Shown here: positions 26,601-28,294 of the stretch, piece after piece
How positions within the stretch are numbered: the first letter of the stretch is position 1
How the letters are laid out: the number at the start of each line of letters is the position of its first letter
Source: Symbiodinium natans
Taxonomy: Eukaryota > Sar > Dinophyceae > Suessiales > Symbiodiniaceae
Assembly (NCBI GenBank): GCA_905221605.1
Contig: CAJNDS010001217.1
Span: forward strand, 1-28,294
DNA: 28,294 nt
Reading direction: 5' to 3'
Notes under the pieces: generated by a model
Database searches by the model: none
What the model saw: only the letters and a program-made list of their open reading frames with translations
What the model was told of the DNA's origin: nothing
Made by a program: the position numbers and the translations under genes

Positions 26601-28294
26601 GCACCTGGACTACCGTTCTGTACTGGTAGCCTCCTGGCTCGTTGTCTGCCAGGCTCCACCAGTCCTTCGGCAGATCGTCCAGGGTGGCGAACTTGTCCCG
26701 CCCGCCCTTGCTCAACGGAAGCGCGTGCTGCTGCACCGCGGCGCGTCCGGCGGCTCCTGAGACGCCTGCCTGGACGCCTGAGCTGCCTATCTGGACACTG
26801 AACGCGGCGAAGGGGTTGGACATGGAAGCCCCGGAGGGCGCGGCCCAGTTGGCAGGCAAGGCCGGCGTCCCTCCTGAGGTCGTCAGGTTGTGGACCATGT
26901 CGCAGCTGGCTCCCTTCTTGCACGACCCATTCTTGGAGAAAAAGGGGCAAACAGTGCCTGGTGGCTTTGCTGCGCCTTTGGCCGCAGCCTTAGGCTTAGC
27001 GCTGGCCTTTGCCTTGCCACTTCCCTTCCCTTTGCCCTTGCCTTTCGCCGTGGCAAAGGTTTGGTCACCCTTCTTGGCCGCGAGAGCTTTTCTGCGAAGC
27101 TCCTTGTCGTGGCTGTACGGGCAGGCATCCCCTTTCGGGCAATTCCCGTGGTCGCGAAAGTGGAAGCAGATCTTCTTGTCCGCTCCCTTGCCAGCTCCCT
27201 TCGAGGCAGCGGCAAACGTCTGATCCGCGCCAGCCTTGGCCGCGGCAGCTGCTCCCTTCGCAGCAGCCTTAGCGGCGGCCTTGAGGCTCCGAATCTCCTT
27301 CTGGGCCTCGGCTAGCGCGACCGACGGGTCCGCGCTTGGAGAGCCGGTCGTGGAGTAAACAGAGTGGGAAACAGCACGGTGCGCTGCTTCCCTCTGTTCG
27401 TACTCCAAGACGACTTTATGGCTCTCCTCCCAAGTCTGCGGCCCTCTCAGCCCGCCGTCCTTGGGGTCGCCGGGCCACAATCGCTTGTCGTTACGTATCG
27501 CCTTTTGGAGATACGGGGGCATCTTGCGGAGGTACGAGAGATACAACTCTCGTGGGGTCTTCCCAAGACCCACCGCCTCAAGGTCCGCGATCGACGCCTC
27601 AAACAAAGGCTCGAATTGGTGGCCTGTGAGCTTGCCCTTAGCGAGGGAGGCATGCTCACCATCCACGCGGACTTCCCTTTCCTCCCGCGATTCCCCGAAC
27701 ATCAAGTGCTTGTTCTTGATGCGGTCGTACACTGCCTGTGGGTCGGAGAGAACCTCTCCCGACTTCCACGCTGCGCGGTAGGCGTTCGTGTACGTCTTCA
27801 TGCGCGAGCCGCGGCAGCGCCCGCGTAGCGCTAGCAGCTTCTCGCGCGCACTCATACCGCGACAGTTGTTGGCGAGCGCGCAGACGTCCTCGAACTCCTC
27901 GTAGAACAGGACAACGTCTCGCGCGTCCGACTTGTCGTCGGTCAGCGTCGGCCACGTGAGGTCAGTTTTGACCGTCGTTATGGAGCTTTGCCCGCCCCTC
28001 TGCGCTAACGCTTCTTTCAGCGCTTCAGTTTGGGCGGCGAGCGCGGCGGCGAAATCGCCCGCCGGGTTTTGGGACCCGGTCTGCGAACCTCCGCCGTCTG
28101 AACCTCGCTTCAGGGCTTCTATCTCCATCTCCAGCGCTGCGAGCTTTGCGCGCAAAGGGGAATCGCCGTCCGTCGCGCCCAGGTCACGGGCCGCGGAAGG
28201 ACCACCTGCAACCTCAGCAGTGCGCAAACCTCCACGGTCGAAACCTACCCCCAACCCACTTGCAGTCGCAGGCTGTGGGAGCCCTGGGGAACGC
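23476..28294 (-). CDS. Retroelement ORF1: Gag-like, CCCH fingers, protease-like, C-terminal RT and RNase H (5' end outside window)
   Basis: The frame is open to the right edge, so the N-terminus is missing. Residue numbers count from 28254. Residues about 95-290 are a helical Gag/capsid-like region. Two C-x8-C-x5-C-x3-H fingers (363-382, 436-455) sit in Lys/Gly/Ala-rich sequence in place of the usual CCHC knuckles. A protease-like segment follows, with MLDGCAGANHV at 559-569 and LILGGRALD at 660-668; the active site reads D-G-C-A where D-T/S-G-A is normal. Residues about 822-905 carry several CxxC pairs, then a membrane helix (IGVLSVLAAVTVLASVW). RT similarity begins only at the primer-grip/thumb region (1081-1165: KLLGHNIGRDG, then FLGCANWLRGYLP). 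RNase H of the Ty3 type follows (1215-1305: IADASGIAVGG, IQEAF, CWTDHANL). No RT fingers or palm, hence no YxDD, occurs in this ORF. Confidence 0.85.
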   Translation of the reverse strand, partial: RSPGLPQPATASGLGVGFDRGGLRTAEVAGGPSAARDLGATDGDSPLRAKLAALEMEIEALKRGSDGGGSQTGSQNPAGDFAAALAAQTEALKEALAQRGGQSSITTVKTDLTWPTLTDDKSDARDVVLFYEEFEDVCALANNCRGMSAREKLLALRGRCRGSRMKTYTNAYRAAWKSGEVLSDPQAVYDRIKNKHLMFGESREEREVRVDGEHASLAKGKLTGHQFEPLFEASIADLEAVGLGKTPRELYLSYLRKMPPYLQKAIRNDKRLWPGDPKDGGLRGPQTWEESHKVVLEYEQREAAHRAVSHSVYSTTGSPSADPSVALAEAQKEIRSLKAAAKAAAKGAAAAAKAGADQTFAAASKGAGKGADKKICFHFRDHGNCPKGDACPYSHDKELRRKALAAKKGDQTFATAKGKGKGKGSGKAKASAKPKAAAKGAAKPPGTVCPFFSKNGSCKKGASCDMVHNLTTSGGTPALPANWAAPSGASMSNPFAAFSVQIGSSGVQAGVSGAAGRAAVQQHALPLSKGGRDKFATLDDLPKDWWSLADNEPGGYQYRTVVQVLDRKVECMLDGCAGANHVTEELVVGMMNRAAELGIGTEDPGFPVVRLEKWVHPEYVHGIASGAPVPLKGAAVLRVTLLEGRTADDCRPNTEIFVRCKIAARGTSDWHGLILGGRALDCAGRMGLGFRPGPDFHVLDTLGIRMPRCEDHSKTRKDRAYSFEARLSSLDDASCTEPGGGSRELLRYDGEEPLELSPGDGVLVPVVREQGVSAEGSLSEVVLPVECGVEAVPGLWPTGEGKGFVLLAAQECDHSLQPGEVVAEVRSGLVSTAACGCGAVETVFESEPSPQACADCGVAVASVDHDPCFACGSASRAAARSFQGCSSCARSFGRLRTGARIGVLSVLAAVTVLASVWGGSGPVGRPVEEPGVLTCLDHLPSVDSWWEAPGGYASVWGRRPAQQDLGTLAVEKAPYETCLLQRVGEAWRLWDTRDLRVAESVACSDEVPVTERLAVFRTRKGPRWAGWREGSATAGRGASDAVRPADAVDTARCPSYHIVESWDIEKMIEEPPTDYYYEKLAADMRARHPKACPHLLDHLVSLEGFLDKSILFGFSFGISKAEVCVSKGKLLGHNIGRDGSSPDEERCQAVIDFPPLWEKLHIQQFLGCANWLRGYLPVEYGHAAKILGQWQKPGAVFPEGGLGSAATEGCKAFKAIKRMMQNRINLATFDEASAADGSCPLEQIADASGIAVGGSVVQMTRDLSQLKVLMTHSKSLTPAQQNWPPLIQEAFAQLEVKRATRRMFCSIRTLCWTDHANLTRAQTSDIGMDPKLVRWVAEILMDGSEIRSLSGRSATLGDSFSRNPKDRDALLAARTKDLEVRGFDLDQYLGEGTEGDGPVPWAVGNDAVPEPAGRVQAAAVPMCVVAALPVRVMVVFDYARWKEQDAELTEIRRVFQASLPGVSVAVRGCWGPFEDTDGLASHFDCGAGRLAGTKKIKRIRVDLLTSCAKVLREASGFRPQFLVGLGQGGLVTAVLRWPLVVELTLQARNLQRKEARAVGEAWAGIKAIWAVRPRLWRTQQGHLEVAEAWNSRRIFRSLPCEVLGS

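Noticed and set aside
13328-28294. Flanking LTRs, primer-binding site or polypurine tract
   Set aside because: None could be identified; the 5' end lies beyond the window and the 3' flank shows no clear repeat with it.

Overview
The window looks like nuclear DNA of a dinoflagellate, most likely a symbiodiniacean or close relative; this is an inference. The signs are: every supportable gene lies on the minus strand; three introns have GA donors and AG|G acceptors; there are interstitial TTTAGGG-type tracts; a relict of the dinoflagellate spliced leader lies upstream of one gene; genes are separated by short duplicated spacers; and a very large GC-rich retroelement is present. No prokaryotic, organellar, rRNA, tRNA or CRISPR signal was recognised.

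Layout, left to right: (1) 1-1643, an ACG microsatellite, a pair of small hairpins and a cluster of seven short AT-rich palindromes, with no supportable gene. (2) 1644-5364, a three-exon minus-strand gene for a 907-residue protein joining a TRPM-like SLOG domain to SLATT/DUF4231-like membrane segments. It is bounded by two direct copies of a spacer of about 380-396 bp, the mark of a former tandem gene array. (3) 5365-6226, a possible tail of a neighbouring copy, degenerate TTTAGGG repeats and three 109-bp tandem repeats. (4) 6243-7788, a two-exon FAD/NAD(P)H oxidoreductase of the AIF/FSP1 type with an unusual cysteine cluster. (5) 7789-12535, a Pro/Ala-rich gene (first exon 12095-11276) with a relict spliced leader upstream, and a broken second copy at about 8147-9138. 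(6) 13328-28294, a minus-strand retroelement running off the right edge.

The retroelement is the main interest. From 5' to 3' on the minus strand it encodes a Gag-like region, two CCCH zinc fingers, an aspartic-protease-like segment, a zinc-ribbon-like segment with a membrane helix, then only the C-terminal part of a Ty3/gypsy-like reverse transcriptase plus RNase H. A -1 frame change leads into the integrase. One in-frame TAG separates the integrase from a third frame that carries the missing N-terminal part of the reverse transcriptase, ending just after the YVDD motif. The reverse transcriptase is therefore split and circularly permuted around RNase H and integrase. The same frame then runs on into a 1584-residue accessory region: a Tpt1/KptA RNA 2'-phosphotransferase domain with all its signature motifs, a C2H2 finger, two RanBP2 fingers, a membrane helix, a SWIM finger and a PLD-family HKD domain. 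About 15 kb is interrupted by only one frame change and one stop, so the element is either nearly intact and uses recoding, or has decayed very recently.

A GC-rich motif of about 25 bp recurs at least nine times inside the element and just beyond its coding end, including three copies in the spacer ahead of the Tpt1 frame. No LTRs could be identified; the 5' end lies outside the window.
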